Of a stretch of 59,983 bases of DNA, positions 8,677 through 16,892 are shown piece by piece. The stretch is from Actinomycetes bacterium (GTDB taxonomy: Bacteria > Actinomycetota > Actinomycetes > Nanopelagicales > Nanopelagicaceae). Under the pieces are notes generated by a model, which was not told the DNA's origin, made no database searches, and saw only the letters and a list, made by a program, of their open reading frames with translations. A program made the position numbers and the translations under genes. Within the stretch, counting starts at the first letter, position 1. Each line of letters begins with the position of its first letter. The stretch spans positions 1-59,983 of the forward strand of contig JANYCW010000048.1 in NCBI GenBank assembly GCA_025360085.1, in the 5' to 3' direction.

Positions 8677-8682
8677 TATTGT
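8677..8682 (+). promoter_or_regulatory. Leaderless-type -10 for the DUF3040 gene
   Basis: TATTGT ends six bases before the ATG at 8689. This spacing puts the transcription start at the start codon, as in actinobacterial leaderless mRNAs. No Shine-Dalgarno sequence is present. The -35 is weak. Confidence 0.4.
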
Positions 8683-8688
8683 TGTCGT

Positions 8689-9036
8689 ATGGCTCTATCC
8701 GATCATGAGAAGCGAATGCTCCAGGAGATGGAGGCAGCGCTTCTAACCGAGGATCCGAAACTGTTCTCGGCCCTGTCTGGAGATGCCAAACTTCCGCGCG
8801 GAAATCGCGTTGTTGTTGGTTTAGGCCTTATTCTCCTTGGGGTCGCAACCCTGTTTGGGGGTCTGATCGCAAAGATAACTCCGGTAGGCGTTCTTGGCTT
8901 TGTCATCGCATTGGTGGGAGTTATTGCGATTCTCTCCTCCTTAACCAGCCAAGCTCCACGAGTAAAGGGGGCTCGCAAAGGCTCAGCGCTGGGATCGCGC
9001 TTAGAAGAGCGTTGGGATGAGCGCAACAACCAATAA
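8689..9036 (+). CDS. DUF3040 membrane protein
   Basis: A 115-residue protein of the actinobacterial DUF3040 family. The N-terminus MALSDHEKRMLQEMEAAL is the family signature, followed by a short DPKLFSAL segment. Two membrane helices lie near residues 43-62 and 66-87, and the tail is basic and rich in Arg and Gly. Such a gene usually sits just upstream of mraZ, as here. The function is unknown; position suggests a link to the cell envelope. A terminator follows, and a -10 hexamer six bases before the ATG suggests an independent leaderless transcript. Confidence 0.85.
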   Translation: MALSDHEKRMLQEMEAALLTEDPKLFSALSGDAKLPRGNRVVVGLGLILLGVATLFGGLIAKITPVGVLGFVIALVGVIAILSSLTSQAPRVKGARKGSALGSRLEERWDERNNQ

Positions 9037-9061
9037 ATTTTAAAGTTTTTCAAGAAAAATC

Positions 9062-9086
9062 GGTCCCCTTGAGGGGCCATTTTTTA
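9062..9086 (+). terminator. Rho-independent terminator before mraZ
   Basis: GG-t-CCCC (9062-9068) pairs with GGGGCC (9073-9078) around a TTGA loop, with one bulged T, followed by ATTTTTTA. It separates the DUF3040/SOS side from the division cluster. Confidence 0.7.
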
Positions 9087-9134
9087 TCCCCTGACAGTGG
9101 GGCCACGTGGAGGAAAAATCCATATTTATGACAG

Positions 9135-9171
9135 AAAGTGGTGTAAAAAGGAGGAAAATGGAGTAAAGTGG
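9135..9171 (+). promoter_or_regulatory. MraZ operator: four boxes with a 10-bp period
   Basis: AAAGTGG (9135), AAAAAGG (9145), AAAATGG (9155) and AAAGTGG (9165) are spaced exactly ten bases apart, putting them on one face of the helix. Known MraZ operators are tandem TGGG/AAAGTGG-type boxes with this period upstream of the mra operon. The last box ends 57 bases before the mraZ start. Autorepression of mraZ and the downstream cluster is the likely purpose. Confidence 0.75.
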
Positions 9172-9227
9172 GGAAATAAGCCGATGTCACACTCGGTGAG
9201 CGAACCTGGGGAAGGGGGCGCAGAGAA

Positions 9228-9659
9228 ATGTTTCTTGGCACCTATGAACCCCGTCTTGATGAAAAGGGCCGCCTTATTATGCCGGCGAAATTTCGCGAAG
9301 AGTTAGCTTCAGGTCTGGTGGTGACAAAAGGTCAAGAGCGTTGTCTTTATGTATTTCCTTCCATTGAATTTGAAACGATAACCCAGACATTAAAACAGGC
9401 ACCCGTAACTGCAAAAGCGGCACGTGATTACAGCCGTGTGATGTTTGCAGGTGCCCATGACGAAATTCCTGATCGACAGGGGCGCATAACAATTCCACAA
9501 AACCTTCGGACCTATGCCGGTCTTGAAAAAGATTGTGTCGTGATTGGAGCAAATACACGTGTGGAAATTTGGGATGCAACTTCATGGAATGAATATTTGA
9601 CTGATCGCGAAAAAAGTTTTGCTGATGTGTCAGAGGAGGTTTTTCCTGGCCTGTTCTAA
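9228..9659 (+). CDS. mraZ: MraZ transcriptional regulator
   Basis: A 143-residue protein with two AbrB-like (SpoVT-type) swapped-hairpin domains. The first starts [24 protein letters not shown] and the second contains [17 protein letters not shown]; the paired DxKGR/DRQGR loops are the MraZ signature. MraZ forms rings that bind tandem repeats in front of its own operon, and a four-box array lies just upstream. A GGGG-type ribosome binding site precedes the ATG. It is the first gene of the division and cell wall cluster and is separated from rsmH by a 179-base spacer containing a long inverted repeat. Confidence 0.95.
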   Translation: MFLGTYEPRLDEKGRLIMPAKFREELASGLVVTKGQERCLYVFPSIEFETITQTLKQAPVTAKAARDYSRVMFAGAHDEIPDRQGRITIPQNLRTYAGLEKDCVVIGANTRVEIWDATSWNEYLTDREKSFADVSEEVFPGLF

Positions 9660-9665
9660 CTAACT

Positions 9666-9763
9666 CTCATCTGTGGCCACCGCCGACCTTTCGAACCTAT
9701 CGGCATCCCTTCCCCGGCGCCGATATTAAATTGATCCGTCGGCCGGCGGTGACCAGAGATGAG
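9666..9763 (+). ncRNA. Structured RNA candidate in the mraZ-rsmH spacer
   Basis: An imperfect inverted repeat with 20 of 23 positions pairing (9666-9688 with 9741-9763) encloses a perfect seven-pair hairpin (TATCGGC 9698-9704 with GCCGATA 9719-9725). No T run follows, so it is not a simple terminator. A cis-regulatory mraW RNA motif has been described upstream of mraW (rsmH) in actinobacteria; this may be that element or a relative. I cannot check the consensus here. Confidence 0.55.
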
Positions 9764-9838
9764 AATTTAAGAAATATGCACTTTAGTAAGAAAGAAATTA
9801 ATTACTGAGCAAGATTAATTTGAGGAATAGGGGGAGAT

Positions 9839-10792
9839 ATGATTGATAAAAATGTGCATGTATCAGTAATGCAAAATCGATGTATTGAACTCCTCTCTAG
9901 CGTTGTTGATATAAGCTCAAATCCAGTCATTGTCGATGCAACACTTGGTCTGGGTGGACATGCGAAACTCTTATTAGAAAAATTTCCAACTCTTCAGGTT
10001 GTAGGTATAGATCGCGACGCCACTGCACTCGAAATAGCAAGTCGAAGACTTGCCTTATTTGCGAATCGATTTCATGCAACTCATACAACCTTTGACAAAA
10101 TTGAAGAGGTAGTTAATTCCTTTGGGTATAGTAAAATATCGGGGGCGATTTTTGATCTTGGCGTTTCTTCGATGCAATTAGATGAAACAAATCGTGGCTT
10201 CTCATACTCCCAAGATGCACCTCTAGACATGCGCATGGATCGCACTCAATCCCTGACTGCTGCAGAAATTGTAAATACTTACGAACCCGGTCAACTAGTT
10301 CGAATTTTGCGTAAATACGGTGAAGAAAAATTTGCCACGCGCGTAGTCGAATCGATTGTCAAGGCACGAGCAAAAGCACCGCTTAACTCAACTGCACAGT
10401 TAGCGTTGCTCGTAAAAAATGCGATTCCAGCAGCTACAAGGAGAACTGGAGGAAACCCCGCAAAACGCACATTTCAAGCGCTTCGCATTGAAACCAATGA
10501 CGAACTTGGCACCATCACTCGAGCACTTCCTGCGGCACTAAATCTTCTGCATGTTGGTGGCCGCCTCATTGTTATGTCATTTCAATCACTCGAAGATCGA
10601 ATTGTAAAAGAGCTTTTTGTGGCGGCAACAACATCAAAAACACCAAGAGAGCTTCCAATTGAACTCCCAGAGCTTTCTGCCAAGTTTTCCTTAGTGATTC
10701 GTGGAAGTGAAAAAGCTAGCGCACAAGAAGTTGATGAAAACTCGCGGTCAGCGTCAGTACGACTTCGTGCGATTGAAAGGGTGGCTGCTTAA
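9839..10792 (+). CDS. rsmH: 16S rRNA m4C1402 methyltransferase RsmH
   Basis: A 317-residue S-adenosylmethionine-dependent methyltransferase (MraW) that modifies N4 of C1402 in 16S rRNA. HVSVM near the N-terminus and the SAM-binding DATLGLGGHAKLLLE are typical, as is FDLGVSSMQLDE. The substrate region RTGGNPAKRTFQALRIETNDE and the motif MSFQSLEDRIVK are intact. GGGGGAG precedes the ATG. The stop overlaps the ftsL start (TAATG). The stem-loop in the upstream spacer may control its expression. Confidence 0.96.
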   Translation: MIDKNVHVSVMQNRCIELLSSVVDISSNPVIVDATLGLGGHAKLLLEKFPTLQVVGIDRDATALEIASRRLALFANRFHATHTTFDKIEEVVNSFGYSKISGAIFDLGVSSMQLDETNRGFSYSQDAPLDMRMDRTQSLTAAEIVNTYEPGQLVRILRKYGEEKFATRVVESIVKARAKAPLNSTAQLALLVKNAIPAATRRTGGNPAKRTFQALRIETNDELGTITRALPAALNLLHVGGRLIVMSFQSLEDRIVKELFVAATTSKTPRELPIELPELSAKFSLVIRGSEKASAQEVDENSRSASVRLRAIERVAA

Positions 10793-11199
10793 TGGCTTTA
10801 GCGGTGCTCGCTCCCACAATAAGTCGTTCGCGCAAGTTGATTGTTCAAAACTCCTCCAAAGTGGCGCTTAAGTTATTGCCCGATATTTCTGCGGGCAAGC
10901 AAGCCGATCGCAAATATTTTGCAATCTTTGTCTCATTTGTTGGAATAAGCGGTCTCCTATTTCTTCTATTTATAAATACGATTCTGGCACAAGATGCCTT
11001 CGTACTTACACACTTAAAGCTACAAGCCAAGTTGGTTAGTGATCAACGCGAAGCAATTGCGCGTGAGATTGACCAACAATCTTCACCCGAGTCACTTTCA
11101 AAAAAGGCACTTGCGCTTGGGATGAAACTATCTGATGCGCCAATATTTTTGAATGTAGATAAGCCCTCTGACCAAACTGAAAGCGTAAGAAATGGGTAA
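10792..11199 (+). CDS. ftsL: FtsL-like cell division protein
   Basis: A 135-residue bitopic protein: basic cytoplasmic N-terminus, one membrane helix near residues 40-62 (AIFVSFVGISGLLFLLFIN), then a short extracytoplasmic coiled-coil-like helix and a hydrophilic tail. Size, topology and position between rsmH and ftsI match FtsL, which joins FtsQ and FtsB in the divisome and activates septal synthesis. Sequence conservation in this family is low, so the call rests mainly on context. It overlaps ftsI by eight bases. Confidence 0.8.
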   Translation: MALAVLAPTISRSRKLIVQNSSKVALKLLPDISAGKQADRKYFAIFVSFVGISGLLFLLFINTILAQDAFVLTHLKLQAKLVSDQREAIAREIDQQSSPESLSKKALALGMKLSDAPIFLNVDKPSDQTESVRNG

Positions 11200-12991
11200 T
11201 TTCTCTATTGCCCATAACCGTATTCGCATTCTTATCTTTGTGATTGCCGTTGTAATGTTCTTATTCAGCATGCGATTAGTGCAAGTTCAAGCAGTTCAGG
11301 CGAGTGATTATCAAGCCCGTGCAGTGAATGAGATGATGAACACTCGATCGTTACTTGCTCCGAGAGGCGCGATTACCGACATTAATGGCACTGCTTTTGC
11401 GCGAAGTGTTGCGGCAATAAGTATTGTTGTCGATCAAACTCAAGTTTTGAATCCGACGCGAACGGCGCAATTTGTAGCTCCAATTCTTGGCCTGCCAGTC
11501 TCTGAAGTAACCGCAAGCATCACGGGCAAGCGTAAATGGAGCATGGTTCTACAAAATGCCCAGCCTGCCACTTGGCAAAAACTCAGTGCCAGTATTACTG
11601 CTTTTAATGCCCAATTTCCGGCAATGAGTCCGGATCGAATTTATGGATTTCTTCCTGAACGTGGCTACATTCGTGAATATCCATCGGGGGAATTAGTCGC
11701 TTCATTAGTTGGTTTCGTAAATCACGAGGGTAAAGGTGCAACTGGTCTTGAATTCAGCATGAACTCATCCATTGCCGGTGTTAACGGAAAATACTTATAC
11801 GCCAATGGTTATGGAGTCGAAATCCCAGGATCGCAGTCTGAGATTATTCCTGCGCAACCGGGTACTTCGGTGAGATTGACAATCGATCGTGACATTCAAT
11901 GGGTGGCATCTCAAGCAATTTCAGAAGTAGTTAAATCGTCTCGAGCAATCAGTGGAACCGTAATCGTCATGGATCCCAGAACTGGTGAGATTTTGGCGCA
12001 TGCAACGGCGCCAACTTTTGATCCCAACAACACTTCAAAAGTTTCTCTTGTTGCTATGCGCAATCCCTCAGTACAAGATGTATATGAGCCTGGCTCTACT
12101 GGAAAAGTTATGACGATAGCCGCGGCACTAGAAGAAAAGAAGATCACTGCGGACACTGTTTTTACCGTACCGTATGCACTTAAACGATCAATAAAAGTTT
12201 TCCATGATCACGAAAAACATCCTACTCAGAGGCTAACAGCTTCTGGTGTCCTAGCAGAGTCAAGTAATACGGGTGCAATACAAATTGGAGAACTTTTATC
12301 TAATCAAACTCTTTATAATTATCTTGCAAAATTTGGCATAGGCACAAAAACAGGTTCAGGTTTATCTGGTGAATCAAAAGGTATTTTGCCAAAGGTAGCA
12401 AATTGGTCGGGAACAACTGCGCCAACGGTCGCATTTGGTCAAGGTTATTCACTCACCGCTATGCAAGCCACAAGTATTTTTTCGACAATTGCCAACGATG
12501 GGATTCGAGTTTCGCCAACTGTAATTGCCGGAACCAGTGATTCAAGCGGAAACTTCACTCCAGCCCTGGCTCGCTCGAGCGAGCGTGTTATTAGCGTTGA
12601 AACTGCACAAGCAATGCGAATAATGATGGAGTCGGTAGTGTCGACTTCTGGCACTGCGCCTACTGCCGCGATTGCGGGTTACCGAGTTGCTGGCAAAACT
12701 GGAACTGCAATGCGCATTGATGACACTTGCGGTTGCTATCGAGGTTACACCGCATCGTTTATTGGTTTTGCACCAGCGGATAAACCCGCCTATGTCATAA
12801 GTGTGACGATTCAGGGTCCTCAGGGCTTGCATTGGGGTGGAGCACTTGGAGGCCCAGTTTTCAAAAAAGTCATGTCATTTGTTTTGCAAAGTCGTCATGT
12901 TGCCCCGACTGGAACAACAGTTATACCCGTTGCTTTAACGGAAGCAGAATTAAATGCAAAGAAGGTTGTAGATGTTAAAACCAATAAATGA
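11192..12991 (+). CDS. ftsI: Septal peptidoglycan transpeptidase FtsI (PBP3)
   Basis: A 599-residue class B penicillin-binding protein that cross-links septal peptidoglycan. A cytoplasmic start and one membrane anchor (residues 9-27) are followed by the dimerisation/pedestal domain with RGAITDINGT, then the transpeptidase domain. The catalytic serine lies in STGK near residue 302, the second motif is SSN in AESSNTGAIQ, and the third is KTGT near residue 502. The active-site set is complete. A pair of cysteines (DTCGCY) lies beyond the KTGT box. Its end overlaps murE by 20 bases. Confidence 0.95.
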   Translation: MGNFSIAHNRIRILIFVIAVVMFLFSMRLVQVQAVQASDYQARAVNEMMNTRSLLAPRGAITDINGTAFARSVAAISIVVDQTQVLNPTRTAQFVAPILGLPVSEVTASITGKRKWSMVLQNAQPATWQKLSASITAFNAQFPAMSPDRIYGFLPERGYIREYPSGELVASLVGFVNHEGKGATGLEFSMNSSIAGVNGKYLYANGYGVEIPGSQSEIIPAQPGTSVRLTIDRDIQWVASQAISEVVKSSRAISGTVIVMDPRTGEILAHATAPTFDPNNTSKVSLVAMRNPSVQDVYEPGSTGKVMTIAAALEEKKITADTVFTVPYALKRSIKVFHDHEKHPTQRLTASGVLAESSNTGAIQIGELLSNQTLYNYLAKFGIGTKTGSGLSGESKGILPKVANWSGTTAPTVAFGQGYSLTAMQATSIFSTIANDGIRVSPTVIAGTSDSSGNFTPALARSSERVISVETAQAMRIMMESVVSTSGTAPTAAIAGYRVAGKTGTAMRIDDTCGCYRGYTASFIGFAPADKPAYVISVTIQGPQGLHWGGALGGPVFKKVMSFVLQSRHVAPTGTTVIPVALTEAELNAKKVVDVKTNK

Positions 12992-14459
12992 AACCAAAAA
13001 ACTGCTCTCACATATTGCCGCTGTTGTGGCGGCCACAAACGTTGGCGGCATTGAGGGTATCAATGTGTTTGGAATTTCACAGTCGAGCCGCGATGTCATA
13101 CCGGGAGATCTGTTTATTGCCTTGCCAGGTGAAAAATATCATGGCGCTAAGTTTGCTCAAGAGGCAATCGCTAATGGCGCTGTTGGGGTTTTAACGGACG
13201 CAGCCGGTGCCCAGTTGATTAGTGGAGTTCCAGTGCTCACGTGCGAGAACCCTCGCCGTGCAGCAGGAGTAGTGAGTGCTTGGTTTTATTCAGAACCAAT
13301 GCGGGATTTATATAGTGTCGGAGTGACAGGTACTAATGGAAAAACAACAGTCACGACGTTATTGCATCAGATTATGCAAGCGACTGGTCGTGAAAGTGGA
13401 CTCATTGGCACCGTTGAGACACGCATCGGAAGTGATGTTTTTACGAGCAAACGGACAACTCCTGAAAGTGCCGAACTTCAATCAATTTCTGCGGTCATGC
13501 GTGAGCGACATATGCGAAGTCTAATTATGGAAGTTTCAAGTCATTCCATAGCATTAGAGCGAATCCGAGGAAGTCACTTTGCGGTTGTGGGTTTCACTAA
13601 TCTTTCACAAGATCATCTCGATTTTCATAATTCGATGGAGGAGTATTTCCTAACAAAGGCAAAGTTGTTCACTTTTGAATATGCCGATTTGGCCGTAATC
13701 AATATTGACGATCCTTATGGTGCGCGACTGGCCGAAATGACCGAGTTGCCGGTTGTGAGGTTATCTCGTACGAGCGCACTAGCGAGTTGGCACTTTGCTT
13801 CAATTGTTAGGAATTATTGTGGGGCATCGATTGCAATCCGAGGAAGCGGTGGAATTCTTATTGAAAGTACGTCGGTTTTGCATGGTGGCTTCAACTACGA
13901 CAACTTATTAATGGCCATCGCAATTGCAACTGAGAGCGGAGTAGATCCCATCGAGATCGCATCAATTGTGCCGCAGTTATGCGGAGCAACAGGTCGCCTT
14001 GAATCGGTCAAACTTGGTCAAAACTTCATGGCTTTCGTTGATTATGCGCACTCCCCAGACGCAATTGTTCGAGTGTTAGAGGTTGCACATGAAATTGCCG
14101 ACGGCAATGTCATTGCTGTTTTAGGGTGTGGCGGAGATCGAGATGCTTCCAAGAGATCACTTATGGGACAGGCTTTACAGGAAGGCGCTGATATCGCGAT
14201 TTTCACGAGTGATAACCCCCGCAGTGAAAATCCAGAGGATATTCTTGTGCAAATGCTTATAGATATTGATGTTCAGGCGCCCAGTCAGGTTATCTCTGAC
14301 CGAGCCGTTGCTATACAAGTCGCAGTCAATTACGCAAAGGCTGGCGATGTTGTTTTGGTTTTGGGTAAAGGACATGAAACGGGACAGGAAATTGCTGGAA
14401 CCATTTTCGAATTTGATGATCGAATCGAGCTTGCTCGAGCAATTGAGAACAAGAAATGA
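12972..14459 (+). CDS. murE: UDP-MurNAc-tripeptide ligase MurE
   Basis: A 495-residue Mur ligase that adds the third residue of the stem peptide using ATP. The N-terminal UMP-binding domain is followed by the P-loop TGTNGKTTVT near residue 120, the central-domain motif EVSSHSIALERI, and the C-terminal DNPR motif (TSDNPRSENPED). DNPR is associated with meso-diaminopimelate specificity, so meso-DAP peptidoglycan is predicted. The start is ATG 12972, eight bases after GAAGG, inside the end of ftsI. It overlaps murF by four bases. Confidence 0.95.
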   Translation: MLKPINETKKLLSHIAAVVAATNVGGIEGINVFGISQSSRDVIPGDLFIALPGEKYHGAKFAQEAIANGAVGVLTDAAGAQLISGVPVLTCENPRRAAGVVSAWFYSEPMRDLYSVGVTGTNGKTTVTTLLHQIMQATGRESGLIGTVETRIGSDVFTSKRTTPESAELQSISAVMRERHMRSLIMEVSSHSIALERIRGSHFAVVGFTNLSQDHLDFHNSMEEYFLTKAKLFTFEYADLAVINIDDPYGARLAEMTELPVVRLSRTSALASWHFASIVRNYCGASIAIRGSGGILIESTSVLHGGFNYDNLLMAIAIATESGVDPIEIASIVPQLCGATGRLESVKLGQNFMAFVDYAHSPDAIVRVLEVAHEIADGNVIAVLGCGGDRDASKRSLMGQALQEGADIAIFTSDNPRSENPEDILVQMLIDIDVQAPSQVISDRAVAIQVAVNYAKAGDVVLVLGKGHETGQEIAGTIFEFDDRIELARAIENKK

Positions 14460-15832
14460 TTACTTTAACTGCCGGAGAAATAGCACTTCTTGTTGGGGGA
14501 GATATTCACTGCGATAAAGATTTACTAATTTCCAAAGCTCCTGTTTTCGACTCTCGTTTGGCTACCCCTGGTTCTTTCTTTTTAGCGTTAAGAGGAGAAA
14601 ACCGAGATGGTCACGATTTTGTCGCTCAAGCGTATCGTTTAGGTTCAGTGTTTTCTTTAACTACTCACGTTATAGATGGACCATGCATCGTCGTTAAAGA
14701 CGTTATTGAAGCAATCTCCATCATCGCAGCATTCATCCGAAATCAACTTAAAAATTTAACAGTGATTGGAATTACGGGCTCTCAAGGAAAAACAAGTACC
14801 AAGGATTTATTAGCTCATATGCTAGGAGCCGTAGGTCCAACAGTGGCGCCACCTGAATCTTATAATAATGATTTGGGAGTTCCCATCACCTTACTTGAGT
14901 GTGACGAACGCACACGTTTTTGTATTTTAGAAATGGGTGCACGGCACATGGGTGATATTGCGCGATTATGTGAGATTGCACGACCAAATATTGGAGTTGT
15001 GTTGACTGTTGGAACTGCTCATCTTGGTGAATTTGGCTCACGAGAAGCGATTGCTAAAACTAAAAGTGAGTTGATTCAATCCTTGGGGGAAACGGGAATT
15101 GCTATTCTTGGTACTTATGATGAGTTCACTCCTGGAATGGCCACGTTGCACAAGGGCGAAGTTCTCACTTTTGGTGAAAAAAGTAATATTGATATTCGTG
15201 GCGCCGATGTTGAAATTCGCGAAGGGCGCCCCCACTTTGATCTCGTAACAAAAGCAGGACGTGACGCCGTTGGTTTACGAGTAATTGGTGCCCACCAAGT
15301 TGCTAACGCCCTTGCTGTTGCAGCTGTTGGGACGGCGTTATCTTTGCCCATTGAACTCATTGCAAGTTCTTTATCTACCGCTGAAATCTCCAGTAGGTGG
15401 CGTATGGAGCTTGTTGAGGTTGGTGGGTTTTTACTAATTAATGATGCCTATAACGCTAATCCGGCGTCAATGGAGGCAGCTTTGCGCAGTCTTGTTCTCT
15501 TTGCCCAAGAGCGCGGTGGAGAGTCGTGGGCTTTTATTGGAAAAATGCATGAACTTGGCGAAAGCGGCCCAACTGCAAGCGGTGACATTGGCATCATAGC
15601 CCAAGCGATTGGTATAGATCATTTGGTCGTTATTAATGCGCCTGAATATGGCGTTGGCGATGGCCCCATGCAGTTCCACCACATTGGCAGCATCGCACAG
15701 GCCAAGCAATTTATCGACCATATTGCACCAGGTGACGTCGTACTTGTAAAGGCATCTCGCGCTGAAGGTTTTGAAGTTTTAGCCAAGGAGATTGAAAATC
15801 GTTGGATTGAACACGAAGCAGTAACCCCATGA
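14456..15832 (+). CDS. murF: UDP-MurNAc-tripeptide:D-Ala-D-Ala ligase MurF
   Basis: A 458-residue Mur ligase that adds D-Ala-D-Ala to complete the pentapeptide. The P-loop is TGSQGKTSTKD, typical of MurF in having GSQGKT rather than GTNGKT. The MurF segments YNNDLGVP and LINDAYNANPASM are present, and the C-terminal domain contains FIGKMHELGESG. Start and stop overlap murE and mraY as ATGA. No odd features. Confidence 0.95.
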   Translation: MITLTAGEIALLVGGDIHCDKDLLISKAPVFDSRLATPGSFFLALRGENRDGHDFVAQAYRLGSVFSLTTHVIDGPCIVVKDVIEAISIIAAFIRNQLKNLTVIGITGSQGKTSTKDLLAHMLGAVGPTVAPPESYNNDLGVPITLLECDERTRFCILEMGARHMGDIARLCEIARPNIGVVLTVGTAHLGEFGSREAIAKTKSELIQSLGETGIAILGTYDEFTPGMATLHKGEVLTFGEKSNIDIRGADVEIREGRPHFDLVTKAGRDAVGLRVIGAHQVANALAVAAVGTALSLPIELIASSLSTAEISSRWRMELVEVGGFLLINDAYNANPASMEAALRSLVLFAQERGGESWAFIGKMHELGESGPTASGDIGIIAQAIGIDHLVVINAPEYGVGDGPMQFHHIGSIAQAKQFIDHIAPGDVVLVKASRAEGFEVLAKEIENRWIEHEAVTP

Positions 15833-16887
15833 GACAGATTTTAATTTCCGGGGCGATTGCACTTCTTATCTCACTTTTTGGTACCCGCGTACTTATTAGA
15901 ATTCTTGCGGCTAAGGGGTATGGCCAAATCATCCGTAATGACGGTCCAAGTAGTCATCACATCAAACGTGGAACACCAACGATGGGCGGAGTCATCCTCA
16001 TTGCTGCGCCATTGTCCGGATATTTAATTGCGCATTTAGTCACGCAGAATTCGCCGACGATTTCAGCGATATTGGTGTTAAGCCTTGTGATGGCCCTTGG
16101 AGTTTTGGGTTTCATCGACGATTGGTTAAAAGTTTCGCGTCAAAACTCTATTGGCCTCTCGGGTTGGCAAAAACTTTTTGGCCAAGGCGCCGTCGCCGCA
16201 ATCTTTGCAAGCCTCGGAGTTCGATTTGCAGACTCAATGTCTCTGACCCCCATCTCAATGTATCTTTCAGGAGTCAGAGAAACTGCGCTTTACCTTGGTC
16301 CGATTATTACAATTGCTTGGATAGTACTGATGGTCATGTCTGCGAGTAATGGGGTAAATCTCACCGATGGACTAGATGGACTTGCAACCGGTGCAGCAGC
16401 AATGACTTTCCTTGCATTTATTCTCATTGGCGTTTGGGAGTTTGGCCAAGGTTGTGCAATAAATTCTGGGGCCGGTTGTTATCAAGTTCGAGATCCGTTG
16501 GACCTAGCGGTTTTAGCCGCCGCCTTTGCCGGATCGTGCACGGGTTTTCTATGGTGGAACGCATCTCCAGCAAAGATTTTTATGGGAGATACCGGCTCCC
16601 TAGCCCTTGGTGGTGCGCTGGCTGGACTTGCAGCTACTTTGCGCGTGGAGCTTTTGTTGATTCCGCTCGGGGGCTTATTTGTCATCATTACCCTCTCAGT
16701 CGTAATTCAACGGCTATATTTTAAAATCAGTGGTGGCAAACGTGTATTTAAAATGGCTCCGCTTCAACACCATTTCGAACTTTTGGGTTGGGGAGAAGTA
16801 ACAATCGTAATTCGCTTTTGGATTATCGCAGGACTCTCCGTTGCTCTCGGATTGGGCTTGTTCTATGCGCAGTGGGTTGCTAAGTAA
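15829..16887 (+). CDS. mraY: Phospho-MurNAc-pentapeptide translocase MraY
   Basis: A 352-residue integral membrane enzyme with about ten helices that transfers phospho-MurNAc-pentapeptide to undecaprenyl phosphate, making lipid I. Signature sequences are HHIKRGTPTMGG near residue 45, the catalytic aspartates in FIDDWLKV, NLTDGLDGLATG, and FMGDTGSLALGG. The C-terminal PLQHHFELLGW is also typical. Its start overlaps murF by four bases; murD follows after five bases. Confidence 0.96.
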   Translation: MRQILISGAIALLISLFGTRVLIRILAAKGYGQIIRNDGPSSHHIKRGTPTMGGVILIAAPLSGYLIAHLVTQNSPTISAILVLSLVMALGVLGFIDDWLKVSRQNSIGLSGWQKLFGQGAVAAIFASLGVRFADSMSLTPISMYLSGVRETALYLGPIITIAWIVLMVMSASNGVNLTDGLDGLATGAAAMTFLAFILIGVWEFGQGCAINSGAGCYQVRDPLDLAVLAAAFAGSCTGFLWWNASPAKIFMGDTGSLALGGALAGLAATLRVELLLIPLGGLFVIITLSVVIQRLYFKISGGKRVFKMAPLQHHFELLGWGEVTIVIRFWIIAGLSVALGLGLFYAQWVAK

Positions 16888-16892
16888 CGTCA

